The notes under the pieces: generated by a model
The model's database searches: none
What the model was told of the DNA's origin: nothing
What the model saw: the letters and a program-made list of their open reading frames with translations, nothing else
Assembly: GCF_027460265.1 (NCBI RefSeq)
Contig: NZ_JAPZBC010000001.1
Span: 2,445,501-2,509,500, forward strand
Source of the DNA: Streptomyces sp. WMMC940
GTDB taxonomy: Bacteria > Actinomycetota > Actinomycetes > Streptomycetales > Streptomycetaceae
Direction of reading: 5' to 3'
DNA length: 64,000 nucleotides
Shown here: positions 43,832 through 52,762 of the stretch, piece by piece
Layout of the letters: every line of letters starts with the position of its first letter
How positions within the stretch are numbered: position 1 is the stretch's first letter
Made by a program: the position numbers and the translations under genes

Positions 43832-44790
43832 GCCGCCTCCATCCAGATGTCCGCGAGGGACTCCTCCAGGTTGATCCGCGGCCGCCAGCCCAGCCGGTCA
43901 CGGGCGGTTCGTACGTCCGCCTGCTGCCAACTGCCGCAGCCGTCGGGGTAGGGATAGGGCGTGGCGCCGAGCTGCTCCGGGACGGACTCGGGGCCCCGGG
44001 GGGCGCCGATGACCGGGTGACCGGGGCGGTGGGGCGGTCCGTCCAGCTCGTGCAGTGCCCCCGCGTATCCGGCGACCCTGGCCAGCACGGCGGCGGCGTC
44101 ACGCAGCCGCACCGCTCGGCCGGTTCCGATGTTGACGACGCCCTGCGCGGCGGAGAGCGAGGCGGCGTGCACGGCACGCGCCACGTCCCGCACGTCGACG
44201 AAGTCGCGCTGGACGCCCAGTCCGCTGAGCTTCAGCTCGCCGTCGCCGGCCTGCATGGCACGGCGCATGGCCTCGGCCAGCCGGCCGAGTGGTGAGCCGG
44301 CCGGGGTGCCGGGACCGACGGGCGAGAAGACCCGCAGGACGACCGCGTCCAGCCCGGACCCGAGGACCAGCTCGGTCGCGGCGAGCTTGGACACCCCGTA
44401 CGGCCCGCCGGGTCGCGGCACGGCGTCCTCGGCGGTCGAGGAACCGGGCTGCGAGGGCCCGTACTCGGAGGCGCAGCCGAGCTGGACGAGCCGGGCGTCG
44501 CATCCGCTGCGGCGCATGGCCTCACAGACGGTGGCGACGGCCACCGTGTTGTGCCGGGTGAGGTCGCGTGCGCCCCCGCGGGTGGCGCCGGCGCAGTTGA
44601 TCACGACTCCCGGGTGGACGGCGTCCAGGAACCGGGTGAGGGCCCCCGGGCTGCCGCCCGCGAGGTCGAACCGTACGTCGGCGTCGTCGCCGCGCCCGAG
44701 CGCGGTCAGGTGCACGGCCGGGTCGGCCAGCAACCGGTCGGCGACGAACCGGCCGAGGAATCCGTTTGCTCCGAGCAGCAGCACCCTCAT
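43819..44790 (-). CDS. NAD-dependent sugar-nucleotide epimerase/dehydratase
   Basis: 323 residues, extended SDR. MRVLLLGANGFLGRFVADR gives GxxGxxG at residues 8-14; the active-site pair is PYGVSKLAATELV (YxxxK). VQRDFVDVRDVARAVHAA is typical of UDP-sugar epimerases. The substrate is probably a nucleotide sugar; in Pel-type systems a UDP-GlcNAc C4-epimerase supplies UDP-GalNAc, which would fit the neighbours, but specificity is not readable. ATG 44790. Overlaps the spherulin-4 gene by 13 bp. Confidence 0.88.
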   Translation of the reverse strand: MRVLLLGANGFLGRFVADRLLADPAVHLTALGRGDDADVRFDLAGGSPGALTRFLDAVHPGVVINCAGATRGGARDLTRHNTVAVATVCEAMRRSGCDARLVQLGCASEYGPSQPGSSTAEDAVPRPGGPYGVSKLAATELVLGSGLDAVVLRVFSPVGPGTPAGSPLGRLAEAMRRAMQAGDGELKLSGLGVQRDFVDVRDVARAVHAASLSAAQGVVNIGTGRAVRLRDAAAVLARVAGYAGALHELDGPPHRPGHPVIGAPRGPESVPEQLGATPYPYPDGCGSWQQADVRTARDRLGWRPRINLEESLADIWMEAACRI

Positions 44791-44941
44791 CGCGCGGCTC
44801 CTCGGGGCCGACGGGCCGGTGCTGGGTGGTGCGGGATCATCGTCTTCTGTCTCCTCGGGGATGGTGCAGTGGCGGGTTACGTCCGCGGCGTCGGCTCCGC
44901 GGGAGTGCGTGGGGGGCTGGATTGCGTGGGGGTATGAGGGG

Positions 44942-46177
44942 TCAGGTGCTGTGGGCCGAGGCCCGCGAGAGCGCGGCGCTCGCGTGGACGAGCAGTCCGA
45001 GCGCGGCGGTGCCGCACACGAGTGCGGGAACTGCGGCGGTACCCCAGGTGTCCACCACGGCCTCGACGGGCCGGGCGAGGAGGTCGCAGCCGGGGAGGCG
45101 GCCGACGAGGACGGCGGTCAGGGCAAGCGCCTCGCCTGCGCATGCGAGGCCGAGGCCGGCGGCGGCCGCGTGCGGGAATCCGTGCACCGTCAGCAGCCGG
45201 GCGAGGAAGAGCAGCAGCCCGAGGGCGACGGCCGGGGCGAGCGCCACGGGCAGGACCAGGGACGTCAGCACGAGCAGGGCGATGAGGCAGCCGGTGTGGA
45301 GGGCGATGCCGCCGAGCAGCAGGGGCCGCGCGCCCGCCGCGAACTCCTCGAGCGCCCTGCTGCCTCCCAGCCTGCGCCGTGCCCTGGTCGCGAACAGCCG
45401 CGCGGTCCAGGCGGCGGGGGTCACGGCGAGGGCGAGGCCCACGAGAGGGCCGGGCACGAGCGGCCACGGCCCGTCGGGCCCACCGGCGGCGAGTCCGGCG
45501 AGCAGCCCGTCGCCGAGGAGGGAGTACGCCACGAGCCAGCCCACCAGGAAGCGCGTGACGGGCACGGTGCGCCCGTGGGCGCGCAGGGGTCCGCGCCGCA
45601 GGCTCCAGGCGAGCGCGACCGCCAGCCCGACGGCCCCGGCCGCACCCACGCCGAGCCGGGCTCCGCCCTCGGTGAGGCGGAGGCAGGCCGCCGTGAGGAC
45701 GGCGACCGCGCCCGGCGCCATCGCGGACACCAGGTGTGCGGGGCGGGCGGCGGTGAGCTCGTCCCCGGCGGACGGTGTGCTCTCCTCGCCGCGCGGGACC
45801 CGGGCGTAGAGCTCCTCGGCGAGGGAGAAGACGTCGCGGTGCCGGAAGCGGGCGGCGGTCCGGTCGGTGACGCCGTGCGCCTCCAGACCGGCGGCGATCT
45901 CCAGCGGGTCGACGGCCCGTTCGCACAGTTCGCGGTGGCGGTGCATGAGCGCCTTCACCGGGTCGGCGGGCCCGCGACGGCCGGTCCTGGTGCGAGCGGC
46001 TCCGCCGGCCCCCCCGGCGGCTCGCTCCTTCGCCACCGGCTGCGAGCGGGCGCCCTGGGCCGCGGCGACGGCGGGCCGCCGGGGGGCGTCGGCCACGGCG
46101 ACCGGGCGGCGCCCGGCATCGGGCTGCCGCGCGGTGATGGTTCTGCCGGCGGGGGTGGGGGCGGTGGGTTCAGACAT
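44942..46177 (-). CDS. Polytopic membrane protein of the glycosyltransferase gene set
   Basis: 411 residues from ATG 46177, preceded by aggagg. Residues 1-60 are polar and basic; about 65-130 is a soluble module (HRHRELCERAVDPLEIAAG, DVFSLAEELYARV) of a type seen at the N-terminus of some Streptomyces membrane proteins; the rest has roughly nine or ten membrane segments. No transporter or glycosyltransferase motif is visible. It overlaps the upstream glycosyltransferase gene by 8 bp, so they are coupled. By position it could be the export component (compare PelG in Pel clusters), but I see no sequence support for that. Confidence 0.7.
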   Translation of the reverse strand: MSEPTAPTPAGRTITARQPDAGRRPVAVADAPRRPAVAAAQGARSQPVAKERAAGGAGGAARTRTGRRGPADPVKALMHRHRELCERAVDPLEIAAGLEAHGVTDRTAARFRHRDVFSLAEELYARVPRGEESTPSAGDELTAARPAHLVSAMAPGAVAVLTAACLRLTEGGARLGVGAAGAVGLAVALAWSLRRGPLRAHGRTVPVTRFLVGWLVAYSLLGDGLLAGLAAGGPDGPWPLVPGPLVGLALAVTPAAWTARLFATRARRRLGGSRALEEFAAGARPLLLGGIALHTGCLIALLVLTSLVLPVALAPAVALGLLLFLARLLTVHGFPHAAAAGLGLACAGEALALTAVLVGRLPGCDLLARPVEAVVDTWGTAAVPALVCGTAALGLLVHASAALSRASAHST

Positions 46178-47831
46178 CGGGCCCTCCTGGTGCGGCCGCG
46201 GCGGTGGTGGATGCGGGGTCCGCCCAGCGGGGGCGGGTGCGGCCGCCGGTCCAGTGACCGGGGACATGGGCCTCCGCCGGGGTGGCGAAGGGCACGGGCT
46301 CGCCGTCGCCGTCGACGGCGTCCGAGTCGCGGTGGACCGGGCTGTGGGAGATGAGCTCCAGGTAGATGCCGCGGAACGCGGCGAGGTTCTGCTCGACGGT
46401 GAAGAGTTCGAGCGCCCGGGCCCGGGCCGCTGCGCCGAGCCGTTCACGGCGTTCGGGGTCGCGCAGCAGTGCCAGACAGGCGTCCGCGAGCGCCCGGGGG
46501 TTGCGCGGAGGGACGACGAGTCCCGTGCCGCCGATGACCTCGACGACCGCGCCGACATCGGTGGACACGGTCGCCCGGCCGCAGAACATCGCCTCGACCA
46601 GGCTGATCGGAAAACCCTCGACGACGCTGGACAGGACGATCACGGCCCCGGCGGCATAGGCGTCCGCGAGGTCCGGGGCCTCCGGGCCGCCTATCTCCTC
46701 GAACGAGACGGGGTTGTCGCCGACCGCGTGCGCGTCCGCGGCCTCGTCGGGGAAGAGCTGTGCCGCCAGGGCCCTGCAGTGCGCGAGGTAGGCGCCGGAC
46801 TCGGGTCCCGTCACGGGTGCGCCCAGAATCCTGAGCCGCGCCTCGGGCTCCTCCTTGCGCACCTCCGCGAAGGCGTGGAGCAGTGCGATGAGGTCCTTGG
46901 CCGGCTCGATCCGGCCGACCCACACGAGGGTGTGCGGATCGCCGGAGTCGTCCCCCTCCCCGACCGCGGTGAAGCGCTCGGCGTCCATGCCGGGGTAGAC
47001 CGTGCGCAACCGGGCCGGGTCGGCACCGCACTTCTCCTGCCAGCGCCGGGCGTGGGTGTTCCCGGGGGTGATGACGGACGCCTGTCGGTAGACCTCGGAG
47101 GCGAGGCACCCGTGGAAGGCGGCAAGCAGAGCGCGTACCGGGGCGGCGAGGGGCGCGTCGTAGGCCGCGAGGTAGTGGGCACGCAGCTGTACGCCGTATT
47201 CGGTGACCAGAAGCGGAACCCCGAAGAAGCGTTTGGCCAGAAGCCCGGGCAGGGCCGCCGTGCCGCCGGAGGCGGCGTGGCAGAGGTCGACCGCGCCGAG
47301 GGAGTCGTCCCCGTACCAGTCGAGAGAGAGCGGGCGCAGCGCGCGCTCGAGCTCGTCGGTGAAGGCGAGGTAGTCCGGAACCGCGGCGGTGTGCACGGCC
47401 CGGCGCGCGCCTGGGGCGCGGCAGGCGGACTCCAGTGTGCGCACGGCGAGTTCGGAGCGCAGGGCCGCGTACAGTCCGCCGCGCTCCCGGGCGAGGCCGG
47501 CGAGGCCGTACAGCCCCTCGGCGAATGCCTCCGGGGCGCCGTCGGAGCAGACGGCGGAGGCGAGGGAGGCGAAGTGGGCGGCGAACACGCGCCGTTCACG
47601 GCGCCCGTAGGTGCGCCCGTCGTCCTCGGGCGCCCAGAGGGGCGCCGTCCGCACCCGCTGGACATGCCGCGGCAGTTCCACCCAGCCCTGGTCCTCCTGG
47701 TGGGCGGACCGGCTGAGGGCGTAGACGTCGAAGTCGTGCTGGGCGAGCCCGCGCACGAGCCGGTCGCACCAGAGCCTGGACTGACCCGTCGCATACGGAT
47801 AACCACCGTCCGTGAGCAGTCCGATCCGCAC
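46170..47831 (-). CDS. PelF-like GT4 glycosyltransferase (DUF3492)
   Basis: 553 residues from GTG 47831 (MRIGLLTDGGYPYATGQSR), the start of the DUF3492 region, residues 1-260, including LLVTEYGVQLRAHYL. The GT-B C-terminal half has VWVGRIEPAKDLIALLHAF, then EGFPISLVE (the EX7E motif) and STDVGAVVEVIGGTG. PelF is the cytoplasmic UDP-dependent transferase that polymerises the galactosamine-rich Pel polysaccharide in Pseudomonas; this protein is of that family. The last 70 residues are polar and not conserved. It heads a run of four genes (membrane protein, epimerase, spherulin 4 follow) with small overlaps and one 151-bp gap. Confidence 0.85.
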   Translation of the reverse strand: MRIGLLTDGGYPYATGQSRLWCDRLVRGLAQHDFDVYALSRSAHQEDQGWVELPRHVQRVRTAPLWAPEDDGRTYGRRERRVFAAHFASLASAVCSDGAPEAFAEGLYGLAGLARERGGLYAALRSELAVRTLESACRAPGARRAVHTAAVPDYLAFTDELERALRPLSLDWYGDDSLGAVDLCHAASGGTAALPGLLAKRFFGVPLLVTEYGVQLRAHYLAAYDAPLAAPVRALLAAFHGCLASEVYRQASVITPGNTHARRWQEKCGADPARLRTVYPGMDAERFTAVGEGDDSGDPHTLVWVGRIEPAKDLIALLHAFAEVRKEEPEARLRILGAPVTGPESGAYLAHCRALAAQLFPDEAADAHAVGDNPVSFEEIGGPEAPDLADAYAAGAVIVLSSVVEGFPISLVEAMFCGRATVSTDVGAVVEVIGGTGLVVPPRNPRALADACLALLRDPERRERLGAAARARALELFTVEQNLAAFRGIYLELISHSPVHRDSDAVDGDGEPVPFATPAEAHVPGHWTGGRTRPRWADPASTTAAAAPGGPDV

Positions 47832-48362
47832 GAGTGCACCCCCGATCTCCTGTGTGGCCGGCCGCCTCCGGTCGGGCGGCCCGCAGCGGGAAAAAGTTAT
47901 GCGGACAAGCCGGTGGTGCGACGGACGGTTGTCCATCGCGCCACCGGAAGGGGTGAATGCACGTAACTTTCCCACTCTCGTAGCGTTCGGTCGCGCTACA
48001 AGCGATTTCCGTCACGTTCCGTCAGACCGAGGCGCGTTCCCGGCCGCGCCCGCACCGAGCACGGACACGGCCGGGAAGGCTCCTTCATGGGCCCGGGAGA
48101 TCCGCGCCCTCCTCGGCGGCGCCCGGCGCGACGACGCGGACGGGCCGCACGGAGGGGCCGGCGATCGACAGCCATCGCTTCTCCGCCACCAGGACGTGCA
48201 CGAGCCATCAGGACGTGCGGTGGACGGGCCCCGGAACACCGTCCCGGCCCCGGCGGCAGGAGCGGCCGTCCGGGGTTCCGCGGCAGCGCGGCCGCGTGGC
48301 GGCGCCCCGGCCCTGCGCCTCCGGGGGAGGCGGTTCGCGACCGGCGACACGGGCGCCCCTCA
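47832..48362. other. Intergenic, promoter region of the glycosyltransferase gene
   Basis: 531 bp. The first 170 bp are less GC-rich and contain tcgtagcg / cgctacaa, an 8-nt near-palindrome with 8-nt spacing at 47979-48002. No RNA gene or convincing coding frame; Arg-rich frames at 48012-48350 look like shadow. Confidence 0.5.
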
Positions 48363-49700
48363 TCAACCTCCCGGATACGCCCAGGGGTTGGGACGGCACT
48401 TGATCCCGTCGATGTCCAGCGACTTCGTCTGCTGCTGCATCACGGGGGCGAGGGCCCCCGGCGTACGGCAGTTCACATGGCCGTGGCCGAGGCGGTGGCC
48501 GACCTCGTGGTTGATGAGCATCTGACGGTAGGTCAGCATCGCCTTGGCCCCGTAGGTCTCCGCACCCTGCGCCCAGCGGTACGCGTTGATCATCACGCGC
48601 TCGGTGGAGGCGGAGTCGCAGGAGACGTTGTCGACGGTGGTGTCGAGACCCGACTTGGCGCACCAAATCCCGGTGGTGCCCGGGCTCGCCAGCGTGATGA
48701 CGAACTCGGGCTCTCCGGTGGAGATCCGCTCGAAGCTCATGGCCCCGCCGCGCGCCCAGCTGCGGTCGTCGTTCAGGGTCTTCTGGACGGCGTCCGCGAA
48801 CAGCTTCCCGTCCAGGCCGAGTCCCTGCTCGACGTCCACCCGGTAGCGGACCTTCCGGCCCTTGCCGGGCGCCCGGTCCAGGCCCGGGACCGCCTCGAAC
48901 TTGCCCGAGCCCTTGAGCTCGGGGTCGAGGGGGAACTGCCGGGTCATCAGCTGCGCGTACGTGGGCGGTGCGGCGGGGGCGGCCGGAGCCGCCTGCCGCG
49001 GAGGCACCACGCGCTGGTCGGAGCGGGACGCGTCGTCCTCCGAGATCCGCTCGGCGCCCTCGGCCGCCTGGGTGGCCGTCGACGCCGGCCCGGAGTCGGT
49101 GACCTGCCCCGCGACGACGACCGCCAGGACGGTGGTCACCGCGGCGGCCGCGACGCCCGTGACCGTACGGCCGCGGGCGTGTTTGGCGGGGGTCCCGTCG
49201 TCGCTGCCGCCGTCTTCGGCGGCCGTACCCGCGTCCGGCGTCCGCTCGTCCGCGGGCGGCAACGGGTCGAAGGCCTCGACGAACTCCCGGCGAGGGCCCG
49301 GGATCCGGGCCCCCGCGCCGATCGGCGGCCGCTGCCGGACGCCGGGCGGGAAGGCCGGGAACTGTCCGGTCCCGGTGGTGGAAGAGGCGCCGGCGTGCCG
49401 GCCCGTGGTGGCGGCGGTACGGCCTCGCGGGACGCCCTGCCAGTCGCCGTACCGGCCCTCGGCCGAGGGCCGGCCGCCCCAGCCGCCGCCCGTCTCGTAC
49501 TGCTGGGGGTGACCGCCGCGCACCTGCGGTAGCCCGTGCGCCGGTGTGCCGTCGGCCGCGGGCCCCGAGTGCTCCGGCGGCCCGCCGGCCCGCCTGCGCC
49601 GCCCGGTACCGGAACCCGCGGGCGAGCCCGCGGCGCCGCCGGAAGTACCCCTGGTGTCGGCGGCCTTGGGTGCGGGGCCCTTGCGGCTGTGTCGTCCCAC
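48363..49700 (-). CDS. DUF3152 membrane-anchored metallopeptidase-like protein
   Basis: 445 residues from GTG 49700. Residues 1-175 are a cytoplasmic, low-complexity part rich in Gly, Arg and Pro; GRTVTGVAAAAVTTVLAVVV (about 180-200) is one membrane span. The extracytoplasmic DUF3152 domain ends with the zincin-like motif MLINHEVGHRLGHGHVNC (HExxH variant HEVGH plus downstream His) and cysteines that could pair. It is probably a surface zinc protease; the positional counterpart is Rv3207c. The start lies 9 bp from the stop of the upstream hydrolase. Confidence 0.85.
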   Translation of the reverse strand: MGRHSRKGPAPKAADTRGTSGGAAGSPAGSGTGRRRRAGGPPEHSGPAADGTPAHGLPQVRGGHPQQYETGGGWGGRPSAEGRYGDWQGVPRGRTAATTGRHAGASSTTGTGQFPAFPPGVRQRPPIGAGARIPGPRREFVEAFDPLPPADERTPDAGTAAEDGGSDDGTPAKHARGRTVTGVAAAAVTTVLAVVVAGQVTDSGPASTATQAAEGAERISEDDASRSDQRVVPPRQAAPAAPAAPPTYAQLMTRQFPLDPELKGSGKFEAVPGLDRAPGKGRKVRYRVDVEQGLGLDGKLFADAVQKTLNDDRSWARGGAMSFERISTGEPEFVITLASPGTTGIWCAKSGLDTTVDNVSCDSASTERVMINAYRWAQGAETYGAKAMLTYRQMLINHEVGHRLGHGHVNCRTPGALAPVMQQQTKSLDIDGIKCRPNPWAYPGG

Positions 49701-49708
49701 GCCCCGGA

Positions 49709-50668
49709 TCAGCTCCTCGTGCTGTCGTCGAGCAGTTGCCGTGCGGCCTCTGCGACCGTCTCCGGATACTCCATCATGGCGACGTGGCCCGCGTCCGGGA
49801 GGGTCAGCAGCCGCGAGTCGCGGAACGCGGCGTTCGCCCGGCGGGCCATGCGGTACGAGACCAGTTGGTCCCGGCAGCCGTAGACCAGCAGCGTGGGCGC
49901 GAGCACGCGCTCCGCCTGACGCCACAGACCGTGCTGCCCTCCCAGCGTGTACGCGTCAACAATGCCGCGCGCGGAACGGGCCATGGCGTCCCAGAAGTAG
50001 GGCAGCCGCAGCCGGCGTTCCATCTCCTCCACGGCGTGGAGGAATGCCTCGTCGGTCACCCGGCCCGGATCCCCGTAGCAGAGGGACAGCACACCGCGGA
50101 CCCGCATCTCGGGCGTCCAGCCGCGCGTCAGCCGCTGGAACAGCGGGGCGACGCCGGGCAGACCGAGCGCCGCGGTGGGCCAGGCGCCGCGCTGTGCACG
50201 GAGTTCCGGCAACGCGGGCGAGATGAGCGTGAGGGTGGTCACCAGATCGGGGCGGACGGCCGCGACCCGGGTGGCGATCGCGCCGCCCAGGGAGTTGCCG
50301 AACAGATGGACCGGGCCGCGTCCGCTCGCGTCGAGCAGGCGGATCACCGCACGGGCGTGGGCGGTGATCGAGTAGTTGCCGTCGTCGGGCGGCGGCGAGT
50401 CCCCGAAGCCCGGCAGGTCGACGGCCTCGCCGTCCACGACCCCCTCCAGTGCCGCCATCAGCAGCGTCCAGTTCTGGGACGAGCCGCCCAGCCCGTGGAC
50501 GAAGAGCGCCGGGGGCAGCCCGGCCCGGGCGGGCGGACGGGCACGCACCGTGAGCGTCAGCCCCGGGAGCGCCACCGAGCGCAGCTCCTCCCCCTCGGCC
50601 ACCCGCACGGAACGGATCCGCGGAGCCGGGTCGGCGGCGCGGGTTCCCGGCAGCTCGGTCGAAGACAT
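49709..50668 (-). CDS. Alpha/beta hydrolase (LipV-like)
   Basis: 319 residues. Nucleophile elbow LFGNSLGGAIA (GxSxG), oxyanion HG in FVHGLGGSSQNW, catalytic Asp near YGCRDQLVSY, His in LPDAGHVAMMEYP. No signal peptide, so cytosolic. Substrate unknown: an esterase or lipase, matching LipV (Rv3203) in family, though its place in the order differs slightly. Directly upstream of the DUF3152 gene (8-bp gap), so probably one transcript. Confidence 0.88.
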   Translation of the reverse strand: MSSTELPGTRAADPAPRIRSVRVAEGEELRSVALPGLTLTVRARPPARAGLPPALFVHGLGGSSQNWTLLMAALEGVVDGEAVDLPGFGDSPPPDDGNYSITAHARAVIRLLDASGRGPVHLFGNSLGGAIATRVAAVRPDLVTTLTLISPALPELRAQRGAWPTAALGLPGVAPLFQRLTRGWTPEMRVRGVLSLCYGDPGRVTDEAFLHAVEEMERRLRLPYFWDAMARSARGIVDAYTLGGQHGLWRQAERVLAPTLLVYGCRDQLVSYRMARRANAAFRDSRLLTLPDAGHVAMMEYPETVAEAARQLLDDSTRS

Positions 50669-50807
50669 GGGGGCAATGTTACGAGACGATCACGCGACAG
50701 AACCTGTGTTCGGCGTCACACACCGCATAGCGTCCGGCCGGGCATGCTCATACGCTCGATTACGGGGTACTCGCTCCTGGCTGATGCCGCAGAGGAAAGG
50801 GATCCAG

Positions 50808-51050
50808 ATGGCTGCCGACCCGACGGACCCGGAAACCTTCACGGAGGACGACCAGGGGACGCCGAACGAACTCGGGGAGCTGGAGGAGCTCGACGAGGAG
50901 ACGCCCGAGGCCGACGCCGCCGAGCAGCACACCGAGGTGCGGCCGGTCGGCGACGAGCCGCTGACCCGCATCGACCCGTCGAAGGCGAACGAGGCGGATG
51001 CCCTGGAGCAGGCCAGGGTGGTGGCCCTCGACGAAGAGGACTACCGCTGA
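50808..51050 (+). CDS. Small acidic protein (80 aa)
   Basis: 80 residues, strongly acidic (pattern NELGELEELDEETPEADAAE) with ends DALEQARVVALDEEDYR. ATG 50808 follows agaggaaaggg. No domain recognised; probably disordered or a partner of a basic protein. Divergent from the hydrolase gene, 160 bp before the TetR gene. Confidence 0.65.
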   Translation: MAADPTDPETFTEDDQGTPNELGELEELDEETPEADAAEQHTEVRPVGDEPLTRIDPSKANEADALEQARVVALDEEDYR

Positions 51051-51213
51051 TCTGTCCGGTTTCCTGGGGCCACCACCTACCGCGGGCGTCCGGTACGTGA
51101 AATTCTGCGCCCGCACCGCGCACACCACGGTTACCGAAAAGTACGATGGCGGGCGCGAGCGCAGAGCGCACGCACGGAACACTGTGCTTGTGACATCGAA
51201 CGTGGGAGGCGGC

Positions 51214-51870
51214 GTGACAGCCATCGAGCAGACAGAGGCGGCGCGCCCGCGAGGCACCCGCCTGCCGCGCCGTGCCCGACGCAACCAGCTTCTCGGCGCG
51301 GCCCAGGAAGTCTTCGTCGCGCAGGGGTACCACTCGGCGGCGATGGACGACATCGCGGAGCGCGCCGGCGTCAGCAAGCCGGTGCTGTACCAGCACTTCC
51401 CCGGGAAGCTGGAGCTCTACCTGGCGCTGCTGGACCAGCACTGCGAGTCGCTGCTGCAGGCGGTGCGCGGCGCCCTCGCGTCGACGACGGACAACAAGCA
51501 GCGCGTCGCGGCCACGATGGACGCGTACTTCGCGTACGTCGAGGACGAGGGCGGCGCGTTCCGGCTGGTCTTCGAGTCGGACCTGACGAACGAGCCCGCT
51601 GTGCGCGAGCGCGTCGAGCGCGTCTCGCTGCAGTGCGCCGAGGCCATCTCCGAGGTGATCGCCGAGGACACCGGCCTCTCGCAGGACGAGTCCATGCTGC
51701 TGGCCGTGGGGCTCGGCGGCGTCTCGCAGGTGGTCGCCCGCTACTGGCTCTCCAGCGGCTCGGGCATCCCGCGCGACACGGCGGTGCAGCTGCTGACGTC
51801 GCTGGCCTGGCGCGGCATCGCCGGATTCCCGCTGCACTCCGCCGAGGGCGGCCACGGCGACGACCGGTGA
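51214..51870 (+). CDS. TetR-family regulator
   Basis: 218 residues from GTG 51214 (gggaggc upstream). N-terminal helix-turn-helix: RRNQLLGAAQEVFVAQGYHS then MDDIAERAGVSKPVLYQHFP (residues 23-68), the standard TetR pattern. The C-terminal ligand domain is all helical. It occupies the position of Rv3208 (FasR, an activator of fatty-acid synthesis genes in mycobacteria), but Streptomyces uses an unrelated FasR, so the target set here should not be assumed. Followed by DUF3107 at 128 bp. Confidence 0.88.
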   Translation: MTAIEQTEAARPRGTRLPRRARRNQLLGAAQEVFVAQGYHSAAMDDIAERAGVSKPVLYQHFPGKLELYLALLDQHCESLLQAVRGALASTTDNKQRVAATMDAYFAYVEDEGGAFRLVFESDLTNEPAVRERVERVSLQCAEAISEVIAEDTGLSQDESMLLAVGLGGVSQVVARYWLSSGSGIPRDTAVQLLTSLAWRGIAGFPLHSAEGGHGDDR

Positions 51871-51998
51871 CGGCCCGGCCGCCGCTGTTCGCTGCGGGCG
51901 TGCACGGCTGAGCCGTGTGACGTCGCCTCAGCGGGCTAATGTGTGCTGCGTACGGCGCGGCTGACCGCGCATCGCTGACCGTTCGGAGGGACATAGCC

Positions 51999-52226
51999 GT
52001 GGAGGTCAAGATCGGCGTGCAGCACGCGCCCCGGGAGATCGCTCTGGAGAGCGGCCAGACCGCCGAGGAGGTCGAGCAGGCCGTCGCCGACGCTCTGGCG
52101 GGCAAGACGCAGCTGCTCAGCCTGACCGACGACAAGGGACGCAAGGTGCTGGTACCGGCCGACCGCATCGCCTATGTCGAGATCGGCGAGCCGACCACGC
52201 GCCGCGTGGGCTTCGGCGCGCTCTAG
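51999..52226 (+). CDS. DUF3107 family protein (75 aa)
   Basis: 75 residues: MEVKIGVQHAPREIALES, then a helix (EEVEQAVADALA) and VLVPADRIAYVEIGEP. This is the actinobacterial DUF3107 family (Rv3208A, TB9.4), a small beta-alpha-beta protein binding an ATP-like pocket by report from memory; function unknown. GTG 51999 follows ggaggg. Same order as in mycobacteria, after the TetR gene. Confidence 0.85.
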   Translation: MEVKIGVQHAPREIALESGQTAEEVEQAVADALAGKTQLLSLTDDKGRKVLVPADRIAYVEIGEPTTRRVGFGAL

Positions 52227-52237
52227 GCACCGACTGC

Positions 52238-52276
52238 CGGAAGGGCATCGCGGGCGTCGCCCGCGATGCCCTTCCG
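52238..52276. terminator. Terminator after the DUF3107 gene
   Basis: 18-bp stem (cggaagggcatcgcgggc / gcccgcgatgcccttccg) with 3-nt loop, 12 bp past the stop. Confidence 0.8.
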
Positions 52277-52409
52277 TGCGTCCGGCCCCTACCCCGCCGC
52301 AGGGCCTGTGTCCAGCGGTGAACGAGTGGAGCGGATGGTTGTTTTCCGGTCGGTCCGGGTAGGACGGGCTACGACCAGACACGCCCGCCCGCCGTCCGTG
52401 AGGTGATCC

Positions 52410-52682
52410 GTGGTGATCCTGGAGGCTCTCGGCTCCGTCCTGCTCGGACTCGCACTCTCCTGGGCGGCCCTGCGACGGCTTCCGGACCGGCTCCCCGCCC
52501 AGCGCGTGGTGTACCCGACGGGCACGCTCGGCGCCCTGTTCGGCGCGTATCTGACGCACACGGCCCTCGGGTCGGGACATGTGCTCGGCACCCTGCTCGG
52601 GGCCGTGTTCGTCGCCGCCGTCACGCTGTCGCTGCTGATCCGGCCGACGACGCGGCGGCTGCGCCGATCAGCCGCCGTCTGA
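52410..52682 (+). CDS. Small membrane protein (90 aa)
   Basis: 90 residues with three hydrophobic segments (about 3-20, 38-55, 58-78) and a basic C-terminus RPTTRRLRRSAAV. GTG 52410 or the next GTG 52413. No family recognised. Stands between DUF3107 and the convergent ferritin-like gene. Confidence 0.65.
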   Translation: MVILEALGSVLLGLALSWAALRRLPDRLPAQRVVYPTGTLGALFGAYLTHTALGSGHVLGTLLGAVFVAAVTLSLLIRPTTRRLRRSAAV

Positions 52683-52762
52683 CGCGCCGCCCACCGCACG
52701 CCGTCGCGGCGTCCGTGCGGCCTCGGGTACCCGGGCCGCCCCCGTGCTTCCCCGACCGGCCG

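Noticed and set aside
47962..47987. CGTAAC-N16-CGTT, similar to the SigBldN promoter pattern, plus strand
   Set aside because: The last two -10 bases do not fit and there is no plus-strand gene behind it for more than 2 kb.
48012..48350. 112-codon minus frame in the gap before the DUF3152 gene
   Set aside because: Arg/Pro-rich, no Shine-Dalgarno, no third-position bias.
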